Source: Opacimonas immobilis | Lineage (GTDB): Bacteria; Pseudomonadota; Gammaproteobacteria; Enterobacterales; Alteromonadaceae | NCBI RefSeq assembly: GCF_048282545.1 | Contig: NZ_CP182485.1 | Coordinates: 1,922,001 to 1,986,000 of the forward strand | Direction: 5' to 3' | Length of the DNA: 64,000 nucleotides | Shown: in pieces, positions 36,304-45,080 of the stretch | Layout: the number at the start of each line of letters is the position of its first letter | Numbering within the stretch: position 1 is the first letter of the stretch | Notes under the pieces: model-generated | Told to the model about the DNA's origin: nothing | The model's database searches: none | What the model saw: the letters and a program-made list of their open reading frames with translations, nothing else | Program-made: the position numbers and the translations under genes

Positions 36304-37272
36304 ATGCAAACACACTTCAGCCATTTTTATAGAGCCATACTCAATACTCCGCTTGAACGCCTAATTGAATCCTTGCCACTGACACTTGCCCAATGGGAAG
36401 CATCCAATAAACACGGGCATTGGACAAAATGGCAAAAACTCCTTCAAGAGCTGCCTTCACCTGACCACCCTCAATGGCATATAGAAGATGGGGCAATTGT
36501 ATTGTGCAAGGATGTCTTTTCAGAAGCCGAAAACAAACGAATAAATGGCTTATTAAAACAATTCAAACCGTGGCGCAAAGGGCCTTATCAAATCGATACC
36601 ACCTTTATCGATACCGAGTGGCGCAGTGATTACAAATGGGACAGACTGCTACCGCACATCTCTCCGCTCACCGATAGACGCGTACTTGACGTAGGTTGTG
36701 GTAGTGGCTATCACATGTGGCGCATGTTGGAAGCAAATGCTAAACACGTTGTAGGGATAGATCCGACGGTTTTATTTTTTATGCAATTCTTAATTGTGAA
36801 ACAATTTGCAGGCGATCATCCTGTCCATTTTTTACCTTTAGGGATTGAAGTAATGCCCCCCTCGCATGGTTTTGATACCGTATTTTGCATGGGGGTGTTT
36901 TATCATCGGAAGGATCCGTTTGCGTTCTTGCAGCAACTTAAAGAACAGCTCATTAAGGGTGGTGAACTCGTCCTTGAAACGCTGATTGTTCCAGGGGATG
37001 AACAAACGGTATTGATGCCAACAGACCGCTATGCACAAATGAGTAACGTATGGTTTATACCCAGTGCTAAAGCAATGATTTTATGGCTTGAACGCGCTGG
37101 GTTTAAACATGTTAAGGTTGTCGACTCTGCACTGACATCGATAGCCGAACAACGGAAAACAGAATGGATTGATGGCCATTCGCTCGCCGATTTTTTACAC
37201 CCTAATGATCCGGCTTTAACCATTGAAGGTTACCCAGCTCCGACTCGAGCCGTATTTATTGCCAATAGATAA
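36304..37272 (+). CDS. cmoB: tRNA U34 carboxymethyltransferase CmoB
   Basis: This 322-residue protein (E. coli CmoB 323) has an N-terminal helical region and a C-terminal methyltransferase-like domain with VLDVGCGSGYHMWRML and the FDTVFCMGVFYHRKDP segment. It transfers the carboxymethyl group from carboxy-SAM to 5-hydroxyuridine at tRNA position 34, giving cmo5U, which widens codon reading. It is coupled to cmoA. The glucosylglycerate genes follow after 62 bases on the same strand. Confidence 0.97.
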   Translation: MQTHFSHFYRAILNTPLERLIESLPLTLAQWEASNKHGHWTKWQKLLQELPSPDHPQWHIEDGAIVLCKDVFSEAENKRINGLLKQFKPWRKGPYQIDTTFIDTEWRSDYKWDRLLPHISPLTDRRVLDVGCGSGYHMWRMLEANAKHVVGIDPTVLFFMQFLIVKQFAGDHPVHFLPLGIEVMPPSHGFDTVFCMGVFYHRKDPFAFLQQLKEQLIKGGELVLETLIVPGDEQTVLMPTDRYAQMSNVWFIPSAKAMILWLERAGFKHVKVVDSALTSIAEQRKTEWIDGHSLADFLHPNDPALTIEGYPAPTRAVFIANR

Positions 37273-37334
37273 TTTTCGCTTTGGCATAATCTTTGAACTA
37301 CTCTTTATCAAATTGATGTCACTCATAATGATAA

Positions 37335-38219
37335 ATGAGGTTAAAGTTGGATTACGATGCATTTTTAATGGCACACCGTCTGCCCAAGTCTTATATTGAG
37401 CTTGCACAAAGATGGTTCATTCCCGTATTAAACCGATTTGATTCGCACAAAAAAGGTGCAAAACCGCACATTGTCGGTATCAATGGTTGTCAAGGCTCTG
37501 GTAAAAGTACTCTGGCGGACTTTGCCGCTGATTTTTTATCTACGCGTTTCGGATTATCTGTTGTCATACTGTCGCTTGATGACTTTTATTTACCTCATGC
37601 TGAACGTCAAGAACTGGCTCGAACACGGCACCCATTATTTGCAACTCGAGGAGTACCTGGCACCCATGACCTTGCTCTCGCCCATGATGTATTCCATAAA
37701 TTAATTTCAGGTAAACCCGTTTTAATTCCCCGCTTTGACAAAGCCAATGACGACCGTTTGCCACAATCTCAGTGGTCGATACAGGAGTCAGCTGTAGATG
37801 TGATCATTTTTGAAGGGTGGTGTGTTGGCCTAAAACCTCAATCTCCTAATGAATTATTAAATCCAGTAAATACCTTAGAGGCAACAGAAGACACACAGAT
37901 GATCTGGCGAAATGCGGTTAACTCTGCTTTACTCAGCTATGCTGATTGGTTTGCTTACATTGACGAATTATGGTGGTTAAAGGCACCTAATTTTGCTTGT
38001 GTACTGAATTGGCGTACTGAACAAGAACGCAAACTCGCTCAGTTTAAAACAGGTAACGCCATAATGGATCCCCCTGCTCTCTTGCGTTTTGTTCAACATT
38101 ATCAACGCCTGACCGAACATGGTTTGCAAACTTTGCATGGCGATTCGGATGTTTGTTGGGAACTCGATCAAAACAGACAAATTATTTCGCTGAATGACAA
38201 ATTCAGTCCAAACCACTGA
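37335..38219 (+). CDS. P-loop kinase, probable D-glycerate 3-kinase
   Basis: This 294-residue kinase of the uridine-kinase/GLYK-like group has a P-loop at residues 51-59 (GCQGSGKST), the motif SLDDFYLPHAERQ, the substrate-region TRGVPGTHDLAL, and VIIFEGWCVGL. This pattern is shared with plant glycerate 3-kinase and yeast Tda10. The neighbouring genes make and split glucosyl-glycerate, so phosphorylating glycerate to 3-phosphoglycerate is the most sensible job (inference). The ATG at 37335 has no good ribosome site; a TTG 12 bases on has TGAGG upstream and is an alternative start. Confidence 0.82.
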   Translation: MRLKLDYDAFLMAHRLPKSYIELAQRWFIPVLNRFDSHKKGAKPHIVGINGCQGSGKSTLADFAADFLSTRFGLSVVILSLDDFYLPHAERQELARTRHPLFATRGVPGTHDLALAHDVFHKLISGKPVLIPRFDKANDDRLPQSQWSIQESAVDVIIFEGWCVGLKPQSPNELLNPVNTLEATEDTQMIWRNAVNSALLSYADWFAYIDELWWLKAPNFACVLNWRTEQERKLAQFKTGNAIMDPPALLRFVQHYQRLTEHGLQTLHGDSDVCWELDQNRQIISLNDKFSPNH

Positions 38220-38234
38220 GGTGAACTTGTCATA

Positions 38235-39053
38235 ATGACCAAATATCTTGTATTTACTGATTTAGATGGCACTTTACTCGACCATCATACATATTCATAC
38301 GATGCAGCCATGCCAGCCCTCACTGCCTTAAAAAATAGCGGGTCTCATATCATCTTTAACACCAGCAAGACCTATGTGGAATCTCGAAATTTGCAACTGG
38401 AACTTGGCTTAGAGTTGCCATTAATTGTCGAAAATGGCGCTGCGGTGTTTTTACCCAAATCCATTTTCGGTGTAGCACCAGCAAATACTATCGAACACCC
38501 AGAATATTGGCTTAAAACCTTTACTCAAGAGCGACAGCATTGGTTAGTAATATTAGATAAGCTGAAACCAGCTTGGGGGCATTTATTTACGCATTTTGAG
38601 ATGCTGAGCATCCAGGAGATCATGGATTATACAGGATTGAGCCTTGAACAATGCCAATACGCAAAAACTCGCTTATTTGGTGAGCCTATTCTTTGGCGTG
38701 GCAGTGAAGAACAAAAATTAGCATTCATTTCTGAACTCAAATCTTTTGGTGCTGAACCACTTCAAGGTGGTCGCTTTTTGCATTTATGTGGTCATTGCAA
38801 CAAAGGAAAAGCGATGCAATGGCTGTGTCAACATTACAGAGATTTTTTCCCGAACCAGCAATACACGACTATGGCTTTAGGTGATGGCGCAAATGACATT
38901 GCTATGCTCGACATTGCAGATATTGCCGTGCAAGTCAAATCCCCAGCTTATGGCTACCCTCACCTGAAGCGAACAGAGGGAGTATACCAAACTCAAAATG
39001 AAGGCCCCGCAGGCTGGAATGAAGCAATTTTTTCACTTTGTGACTTAACCTAG
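38235..39053 (+). CDS. HAD phosphatase of the mannosyl/glucosyl-3-phosphoglycerate phosphatase family
   Basis: This 272-residue HAD-IIB hydrolase has the nucleophile motif FTDLDGTLLD (D9, D11), motif II NTSK and motif IV GDGANDIAMLD. The sequence matches the YedP/MPGP family. Members remove phosphate from mannosyl-3-phosphoglycerate or glucosyl-3-phosphoglycerate. Because a GpgS-type synthase gene follows directly, glucosyl-3-phosphoglycerate is the likely substrate, yielding glucosylglycerate (inference). It starts 15 bases after the kinase and ends 10 bases before the synthase. Confidence 0.88.
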   Translation: MTKYLVFTDLDGTLLDHHTYSYDAAMPALTALKNSGSHIIFNTSKTYVESRNLQLELGLELPLIVENGAAVFLPKSIFGVAPANTIEHPEYWLKTFTQERQHWLVILDKLKPAWGHLFTHFEMLSIQEIMDYTGLSLEQCQYAKTRLFGEPILWRGSEEQKLAFISELKSFGAEPLQGGRFLHLCGHCNKGKAMQWLCQHYRDFFPNQQYTTMALGDGANDIAMLDIADIAVQVKSPAYGYPHLKRTEGVYQTQNEGPAGWNEAIFSLCDLT

Positions 39054-39063
39054 GAGGCCAACG

Positions 39064-40293
39064 ATGGCAGATTTTTACCAAAATGGCATCATAACCACAT
39101 TACACAACTTGGATGAAAGACCGATAGAAGAAGTTGAAGCGCAACTTTGCGAATTTGCCCAACAACGTCCCATGGCATTGATTCTTCCGTCACTTTACAG
39201 TGAATTACAAGGCGAGGCACTGCCGAATATCATCAAAGAACTGATCCAAGTTCCTTACTTAAAGCAAATCGTGATAGGCCTGGATCGGGCAACACAATCA
39301 GAGTTTGCGCATGCCTCTGAATTTTTTGGTCAACTCCCGCAACACCATCGCATATTATGGAATGACGGTCCCCGTTTACAAGCTCTTGATAAAGAACTTC
39401 AGGCCTTAGGTCTAGCCCCTACTGAGTTAGGCAAAGGGCGCAATGTTTGGTATTGCATGGGGTATGTTTTAGCAAGCAATAAAGCAGAATCGGTAGCGTT
39501 ACACGATTGCGATATTTTAACCTATGACCGCTCCTTGTTGGCCAGACTCATTTTCCCAGTAGCAAATCCACAATTTAACTATGAATTTTGCAAAGGTTTC
39601 TACGCCCGAGTCGCAGATGGCAAAATCAACGGTCGCGTCTCTCGGTTACTCGTAACCCCATTACTAAGAGCGTTGAAATGCACTTTAGGAGACAACGAAT
39701 ACATCGAGTTTATGGATTCATTCAGATATCCTCTTGCAGGGGAATTTTCATTTCGTCGTGATGTATTGAATGACATTCGGATCCCATCTGATTGGGGGCT
39801 AGAAATTGGTGTCTTATCGGAAATGCATCGCAACTACGCTCATAATCGCTTGTGCCAAGCCGATATTGCACGGGTTTATGACCATAAACATCAAGACTTA
39901 TCTGCTGATAATGAAAATGGTGGACTATCAAAAATGTCGATTGACATCACCAAAGCTCTATTTCGTAAACTCGCCACACAAGGGCATACCTTTAGCACGG
40001 AGATGTTCCGCTCAATCAAAGCAACTTATTTTAGAATCGCGTTAGATTTTATAGAAACCTATCACAATGATGCCGTGATGAATGGCTTGACCTTAGACAT
40101 TCACAGCGAAGAAAAAGCCGTTGAATTATTCGCACAAAACATTATGAAAGCTGGACAGAGCTTTTTAGATAATCCAATGGAAACTCCATTTATTCCAAGC
40201 TGGAACCGCGTGTTAAGTGCTAAACCAGATGTTTTTAAGCGCTTGGTTAAGGCCGTTGAAGATGATCACAAAGAAATTACGAGACAAGACTAG
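39064..40293 (+). CDS. gpgS: Probable glucosyl-3-phosphoglycerate synthase (GT81-like)
   Basis: This 409-residue GT-A glycosyltransferase is related to GpgS. Seen features are a nucleotide-sugar-binding N-terminal part (IVIGLDRATQSEF), the metal-binding D148-x-D150 in ALHDCDILTYDRSLL, and PLAGEFSFRRDVL with WGLEIGVL, the acceptor-side region typical of GpgS. It would transfer glucose from an NDP-glucose to 3-phosphoglycerate. The start has an ideal AGGAGG site (39052-39057), stronger than those of its neighbours, which suggests high translation. The phosphorylase gene starts 2 bases after its stop. Confidence 0.85.
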   Translation: MADFYQNGIITTLHNLDERPIEEVEAQLCEFAQQRPMALILPSLYSELQGEALPNIIKELIQVPYLKQIVIGLDRATQSEFAHASEFFGQLPQHHRILWNDGPRLQALDKELQALGLAPTELGKGRNVWYCMGYVLASNKAESVALHDCDILTYDRSLLARLIFPVANPQFNYEFCKGFYARVADGKINGRVSRLLVTPLLRALKCTLGDNEYIEFMDSFRYPLAGEFSFRRDVLNDIRIPSDWGLEIGVLSEMHRNYAHNRLCQADIARVYDHKHQDLSADNENGGLSKMSIDITKALFRKLATQGHTFSTEMFRSIKATYFRIALDFIETYHNDAVMNGLTLDIHSEEKAVELFAQNIMKAGQSFLDNPMETPFIPSWNRVLSAKPDVFKRLVKAVEDDHKEITRQD

Positions 40294-40295
40294 TT

Positions 40296-42056
40296 ATGGC
40301 ATTAGAAAGCGCTTTAAAAAACCAACTTATTCATTATTTGTCCATTGTCTATACATCTGAGATGTTAACAAAAGGAGGTTATGCTGACCACGGAATGCTT
40401 GCAAATGCGCTCATTGAAGCGTTCCATCTTACACCTGATCAACAAATGAACGCCCCTCAGCCATACCAAAATCATTGGGATGAGAAACGAGCCATACTGA
40501 TAACGTATGCAGATTCTATTCTTGAAGAAAAGGTTATGCCATTACGAACGTTAGCCAAATTTGTCGACGAGTACTGTCACAACAGCATCAGTGATGTACA
40601 TCTTTTACCTTTTTATCCATATAGTTCGGATGATGGTTTCTCGGTGATTGATTATACCAGTGTCAATCCTGCCCATGGTAATTGGGATGATATCCAAGCG
40701 CTGTCATTACAAAAGAACTTGATGTTCGACCTGGTCATTAATCATTGTTCAGCGCGAAGTCAATGGTTTCTAGAGTTTTGCCAAGGTGTTGGCAAAGGCG
40801 CACAAATGTTTTACACCGCTTCGCCTGAAGATGATTTAAGTAAAGTCACTCGACCACGTACAACGCCACTGCTGAAAGAGGTTGCAACACCTACTGGTAA
40901 AAAACACGTGTGGTGTACATTTTCTCACGACCAAGTGGATTTTGATTTTACCCAACCTGGCGTTTTACTCGAATTTGCTCAGATTATTCATTTTTATCTA
41001 GAGCAAGGGGCCAGTGTGTTCCGATTGGATGCTGTGGCGTTCTTGTGGAAAGAAATTGGCACAACGTGCATTAATCACCCCAACACACACAACATAATCA
41101 AAATCTATCGTTTGTTAATTGAGCATGCCAAACCAGACGCCATCATTATCACCGAAACCAATATTCCAAATCGTGAAAATTTAGAATATTTTGGCAATGC
41201 TAACGAAGCCCACGCCATTTATAATTTTGCCCTTCCTCCATTAATCTTGCACACTTTGATGTCTGGGGATAGTCAAGCAATTACACAATGGCAAAGGGCA
41301 ATGCCGCCTGCACAAAATGGGACAACATATTTTAATTTTATTGCTTCACATGACGGTATAGGACTGCGACCTGCAGAAGGATTATTGAGTGATGAGCAAC
41401 TCATTGCCATGCGCGATACATGCCTTGCGTTAGATGGCAAAATCAACTGGCGAACCCTCCCAGATGGTTCTCAAGCCGCCTATGAATTAAACATAGCTCT
41501 CTTTAGTGCCTGTGCTGCGACGCATGAAGGTATGGACAACTTTCAGATTGAACGATTTATTTGTGCCCATGCCATCATGTTAGGATTGGAAGGTATACCT
41601 GGAATTTATATACACAGCTTATTGGGTACCCAAAACGATTTGGATAAAGTTGCTAATACAGGACAAAACCGAGGCATAAACCGTCACCGCTGGGATTTTA
41701 CAATACTGCAAAAATACCTCGACGATGCGTCATCGCATCATCATCAAGTATTTACCCGTCTATCGCAACTGATTCGATTGCGTTCACAGCAAAGTGCGTT
41801 TCATCCAAATGCAATACAGTTTACGTTACAACTTGGCACTGCTTGTTTTGGTTTTTGGCGCCAAAGCTTAGATCGACGGCAAAGTATTTTTTGTATTAGT
41901 AATGTTACGTCTAAAGCGCAATCGTTGAATATCTCGGATATTAATTTAATTAACACGCAACAATGGCACGATCTGATCAGTCAAAAAGTTATCGATAATG
42001 ACCAAAAATCCATGACTTTACTGCCTTATCAGACCGTTTGGATCACCAATATCTAG
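40296..42056 (+). CDS. GH13_18 sugar phosphorylase, probable glucosylglycerate phosphorylase
   Basis: This 586-residue protein is of the sucrose-phosphorylase type (GH13 subfamily 18). The nucleophile is D245 in FRLDAVAFLWK, the acid/base E287 in IITETNIP, and the third carboxylate lies in FIASHDGIGLRP. Its YPYSSDDGFSVIDY segment is typical. Family members phosphorolyse sucrose, sucrose-6-phosphate or glucosylglycerate. Fusion-like proximity to the synthase (2 bases) and to a glycerate kinase favours glucosylglycerate plus phosphate giving glucose-1-phosphate and D-glycerate (inference). It ends the four-gene unit and shares CTAG with the convergent dehydrogenase gene. Confidence 0.87.
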   Translation: MALESALKNQLIHYLSIVYTSEMLTKGGYADHGMLANALIEAFHLTPDQQMNAPQPYQNHWDEKRAILITYADSILEEKVMPLRTLAKFVDEYCHNSISDVHLLPFYPYSSDDGFSVIDYTSVNPAHGNWDDIQALSLQKNLMFDLVINHCSARSQWFLEFCQGVGKGAQMFYTASPEDDLSKVTRPRTTPLLKEVATPTGKKHVWCTFSHDQVDFDFTQPGVLLEFAQIIHFYLEQGASVFRLDAVAFLWKEIGTTCINHPNTHNIIKIYRLLIEHAKPDAIIITETNIPNRENLEYFGNANEAHAIYNFALPPLILHTLMSGDSQAITQWQRAMPPAQNGTTYFNFIASHDGIGLRPAEGLLSDEQLIAMRDTCLALDGKINWRTLPDGSQAAYELNIALFSACAATHEGMDNFQIERFICAHAIMLGLEGIPGIYIHSLLGTQNDLDKVANTGQNRGINRHRWDFTILQKYLDDASSHHHQVFTRLSQLIRLRSQQSAFHPNAIQFTLQLGTACFGFWRQSLDRRQSIFCISNVTSKAQSLNISDINLINTQQWHDLISQKVIDNDQKSMTLLPYQTVWITNI

Positions 42057-42910
42057 TCAAGACGCTTCAGTAAACTTGAGGTATCCCAACGGCCACCACC
42101 GAGTTTTTGGACATCCGCATAAAATTGATCAACCAAGGCAGTAACAGCCAAGGTTGCGCCACATTGATTGCCTGCTGCAAGAGCATAACCAAGATCCTTA
42201 CGCATCCAATCCACGGCAAAGCCAAAATCATATTGATCAGCGAGCATGGTTTCACCTCGGTTCTGCATTTGCCAAGATTGAGCTGCGCCTTGGGAAATAA
42301 CCTCTAACACGGCATGACAATCCAATCCGGCCTTTTGGCCAAAATGCAATGACTCAGCCAAGCCTTGAATTAATCCAGCAATGGCTATTTGGTTCATCAT
42401 TTTTGCCATTTGCCCTGCACCATTACAACCAATGCGTTTAACCAGCTTGCCATAAACACTCAAAATAGGTAGCGCTAGTGCAAAAATCGCCTCATCAGCG
42501 CCACACATAATGCTCAACTGGCCGTTTTCGGCACCGGCTTGACCACCAGAAACTGGCGCATCAATAAAAAATAATCCTCTTTCAGCGGCGAGTGAGGAGG
42601 CCTGTTTTGCGCATTCTTCGGAGGTCGTCGTATGGTCGACAATAATCGCACCTTGTTTAGCGCCCTCGAGCACGCCGCCTTGTAATGTTGCGATAACGTC
42701 TTCATCTCTACCAACACACATACAGATTACATCAGCTTGCGCAACACTTTGCGCCAGTTCTGATGACATTGCACCACCGTAATGTTTTACCCATGCAGTC
42801 GCTTTAGAAGTAGTTCGATTATAAACCGTGACGTGATAACCGGCTCGCTGTAAATGCCCCGCCATCGGAAATCCCATAACACCCAAACCAATAAAGGTTA
42901 CCTTGTTCAT
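42053..42910 (-). CDS. 3-hydroxyisobutyrate / tartronate-semialdehyde reductase family dehydrogenase
   Basis: This 285-residue beta-hydroxyacid dehydrogenase has the NAD(P)-binding GLGVMGFPMAGHL at the N-terminus, the substrate motif DAPVSGGQAGAENG and catalytic lysine region GAGQMAKMMNQ. Candidates are 3-hydroxyisobutyrate dehydrogenase (MmsB, valine catabolism) and 2-hydroxy-3-oxopropionate reductase (GarR/GlxR, which makes D-glycerate). The latter would fit the convergent glycerate-related operon, the former the bkd genes; sequence alone does not decide. The ATG at 42910 is preferred over the adjoining TTG. The stop codon overlaps that of the phosphorylase gene. Confidence 0.85.
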   Translation of the reverse strand: MNKVTFIGLGVMGFPMAGHLQRAGYHVTVYNRTTSKATAWVKHYGGAMSSELAQSVAQADVICMCVGRDEDVIATLQGGVLEGAKQGAIIVDHTTTSEECAKQASSLAAERGLFFIDAPVSGGQAGAENGQLSIMCGADEAIFALALPILSVYGKLVKRIGCNGAGQMAKMMNQIAIAGLIQGLAESLHFGQKAGLDCHAVLEVISQGAAQSWQMQNRGETMLADQYDFGFAVDWMRKDLGYALAAGNQCGATLAVTALVDQFYADVQKLGGGRWDTSSLLKRLD

Positions 42911-42996
42911 CAAATATTTACCTATTCTAAGATTGCAATAATCTATACTAACGTCATATACGTATTATAAGTGATAATAAATGAAAGGATATAACG

Positions 42997-43482
42997 ATGG
43001 ATAATATTTATAATTTCACCATGCCTCTCGCTTCGGGTGAAACACAAGATTTACGTGAGTATGAAGGACAAGTCTTACTGATTGTCAATACCGCGAGCAA
43101 ATGTGGCTTTACGCCACAATATAAAGGGTTGCAATTATTACAAGACGAATTTGCTGAGCGTGGCTTTAGTGTGTTGGCATTTCCGTGTAACCAATTCGGA
43201 AAACAAGAGCCTGGCAGTGATTCAGACATAGTGGAGTTTTGTGATTTGAACTACCAAACCACGTTTCCTGTGTTTAGTAAGATTGACGTTAATGGCGAGA
43301 ACGCGGCCCCTATTTATAAGTTCATGAAAAACCACGCCAAGGGTATTTTTGGTAGTGAAGGTATTAAGTGGAACTTCACAAAGTTCCTCGTCGACAAAAC
43401 AGGAAACGTGGTAAAGCGCTACGCCCCAACAACAAAACCTGAGCAAATCAAAAAAGACATAGAAAAATATTTATCAGTTTAA
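42997..43482 (+). CDS. Glutathione peroxidase (Cys type, BtuE-like)
   Basis: This 161-residue thioredoxin-fold peroxidase has the active-site Cys36 in NTASKCGFTPQY, the conserved FPCNQFGKQEPG, and WNFTKFLVD with the catalytic Trp and Asn. Cysteine replaces selenocysteine, as usual in bacteria. It reduces hydroperoxides with glutathione or thioredoxin. A GGA site precedes the ATG. It converges with cmoM, sharing 4 bases at the stops, and a terminator lies in the cmoM 3' end. Confidence 0.95.
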   Translation: MDNIYNFTMPLASGETQDLREYEGQVLLIVNTASKCGFTPQYKGLQLLQDEFAERGFSVLAFPCNQFGKQEPGSDSDIVEFCDLNYQTTFPVFSKIDVNGENAAPIYKFMKNHAKGIFGSEGIKWNFTKFLVDKTGNVVKRYAPTTKPEQIKKDIEKYLSV

Positions 43483-44228
43483 GTTTTTTGAATAATTAAA
43501 TGACAATATTTCCCAAAATACAAATACGGTACTTGTGTACCGTATTTTTTTTCTGCTTCTAAAATCTCATCATATTGGCGACGTTGTGCAGAGATGTCTC
43601 GCATGTAATCATGTATACAGCGAATGCCGGCATGATGAATAACACGAACGTTATCCAAGGATGTCAGATACTCTATTACAGATTGATAACTCACTGGGTT
43701 TTGTGGGTTCAGACGAACGGTTTTGGCTTTGCGCTCAGGTTGCTCAGTATAGGCAAAATTTCCATAAATAAGATTGCCAAAACGATGTGCTTCTGCATTA
43801 AAAAAGCTAAGAGATAAGCGACCGCCTTCGTTTAAACACCTTAGCAAGTGAGCAAGGGTAGCAAGTGGATCTTGGGTCCATTCCAAAACCGCATGACAAT
43901 AAACATAATCAAAATGAGACGAGATTGATTGCAATGAACCCACTCGCCAATCTACCGATCCATGAGTCGTTTTCTTTGCTTGTGCGATCGATTCTTCCGA
44001 AATATCAATGGCCGTAATATCAGCATTGGTTTTGACGATTTCCCGAGTCATGTGTCCCAATCCACAGCCAGCATCTAATGCTGTTTTTGAGGAAAGATCC
44101 ATATCAAGCATCTGATATTGAGCAAGATAGTGACACAAGAGTGCATGGCGTATTTGCCCTTTTGTCGAGCCATAGATGTTATCGGCAAACTTTTGTGTAA
44201 TACCATCAAATGAATGATCAGTAGACAT
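43479..44228 (-). CDS. cmoM: tRNA 5-carboxymethoxyuridine methyltransferase CmoM
   Basis: This 249-residue class I methyltransferase has an N-terminal region, FDGITQKFADNIYGSTKGQIR, that matches the CmoM (formerly SmtA) signature. The SAM motif is ALDAGCGLGHMTREI. CmoM methylates the carboxyl group of cmo5U34 to mcmo5U in certain tRNAs, the step after CmoA and CmoB, whose genes lie about 7 kb away on the other strand. It follows the Nif3-like gene by 2 bases. Confidence 0.93.
   Translation of the reverse strand: MSTDHSFDGITQKFADNIYGSTKGQIRHALLCHYLAQYQMLDMDLSSKTALDAGCGLGHMTREIVKTNADITAIDISEESIAQAKKTTHGSVDWRVGSLQSISSHFDYVYCHAVLEWTQDPLATLAHLLRCLNEGGRLSLSFFNAEAHRFGNLIYGNFAYTEQPERKAKTVRLNPQNPVSYQSVIEYLTSLDNVRVIHHAGIRCIHDYMRDISAQRRQYDEILEAEKKYGTQVPYLYFGKYCHLIIQKT
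43522..43552 (+). terminator. Intrinsic terminator for the glutathione peroxidase gene, inside cmoM
   Basis: AAATACGGTAC (43522-43532) and GTACCGTATTT (43537-43547) make a perfect 11-bp stem with a TTGT loop and a T-run to 43552. It begins 39 bases after the peroxidase stop, within the antisense coding region of the cmoM C-terminus. Confidence 0.85.
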
Positions 44229-44230
44229 AA

Positions 44231-44983
44231 TTAGGCCGGATTGTCGATATCAATAAATTGCGCGTCCAAATTGTATTGCGTTTGCAAATACTCAGCCAGT
44301 GCCATCACTCCATAACGCTCAGTGGCATGATGACCTGCAGCAATAAAGGCAATATCTTGCTCTCTTGCACTGTGAATTGTTTGCTCAGATACTTCTCCAG
44401 TTACAAACAGATCCATACCATTATTGGCCGCCAAATCTATATAGCCTTGACCACCACCAGTACACCAAGCGAGTCGCTGGATCAGTTTATCTTTGGCACC
44501 TTCAATTAATAATGAGCGATTAAGTGATGCCGATAAGCGCTCCGCAATGACCTGTAAAGATATGGGTTCGTCTAACTCTGCATACTGTACTACCCCATCA
44601 GGAGACGCATTCAAAAAACCTGACACATTGACGCCAAGATGTTTAGCAAGCTGAGCATTATTACCATAGATGGGGTGAACGTCTAAGGGTAAATGATAAG
44701 CAATAAGATTGATATCGTTAGAAAATAAGCTCGAGAATCGACGTTTTTTCATGCCGGTGATGACGGGATTTTCATTTTTCCAAAAATACCCATGATGCAC
44801 AATAATGGTATCAGCACCTTCCTCAACGGCACGGTCAATTAAGGCTTGCGAAGCCGTTACGCCTGTGATTATTTTTTGAACAGAGGCGGACCCTTCAATT
44901 TGCAACCCATTGGGACAGTAATCTTTGATTAAACCCACATTTAATAGGGAATTCAGCGCATTGACTAAATCATTCCGTAACAT
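44231..44983 (-). CDS. Nif3-like dinuclear metal centre protein (YbgI family)
   Basis: This protein of about 250 residues has the metal-binding motifs IIVHHGYFWKNE, NLIAYHLPLDVHP and GHHATERYG of the Nif3/YbgI family. Members form toroidal hexamers with two metal ions per subunit and are annotated GTP cyclohydrolase I type 2 homologues, but their function is not settled. The start is ATG at 44983 with AGG upstream; a GTG immediately before is also possible. It is probably co-transcribed with cmoM. Confidence 0.92.
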   Translation of the reverse strand: MLRNDLVNALNSLLNVGLIKDYCPNGLQIEGSASVQKIITGVTASQALIDRAVEEGADTIIVHHGYFWKNENPVITGMKKRRFSSLFSNDINLIAYHLPLDVHPIYGNNAQLAKHLGVNVSGFLNASPDGVVQYAELDEPISLQVIAERLSASLNRSLLIEGAKDKLIQRLAWCTGGGQGYIDLAANNGMDLFVTGEVSEQTIHSAREQDIAFIAAGHHATERYGVMALAEYLQTQYNLDAQFIDIDNPA

Positions 44984-45010
44984 CACTTTACCTGCTATTT
45001 ATGTCCTAGT

Positions 45011-45039
45011 TAGACATCAACTATGAAAAATTGTATAAA
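45011..45039 (+). promoter_or_regulatory. Candidate sigma-70 promoter for the small basic-tail protein gene
   Basis: TAGACA (45011-45016) and TATAAA (45034-45039) are separated by exactly 17 bases, 42 bases before the ATG at 45081 and divergent from the Nif3-like gene. Confidence 0.6.
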
Positions 45040-45080
45040 TATTAGAAATTTTAACATTAAATCAAGGTTTCATATACATT

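Noticed and set aside
42956..42969. ATACGTAT palindrome upstream of the glutathione peroxidase, similar to the core of the amylase-region site
   Set aside because: Flanks are only A/T and do not match the outer bases of the site at 56865; likely chance in AT-rich DNA.
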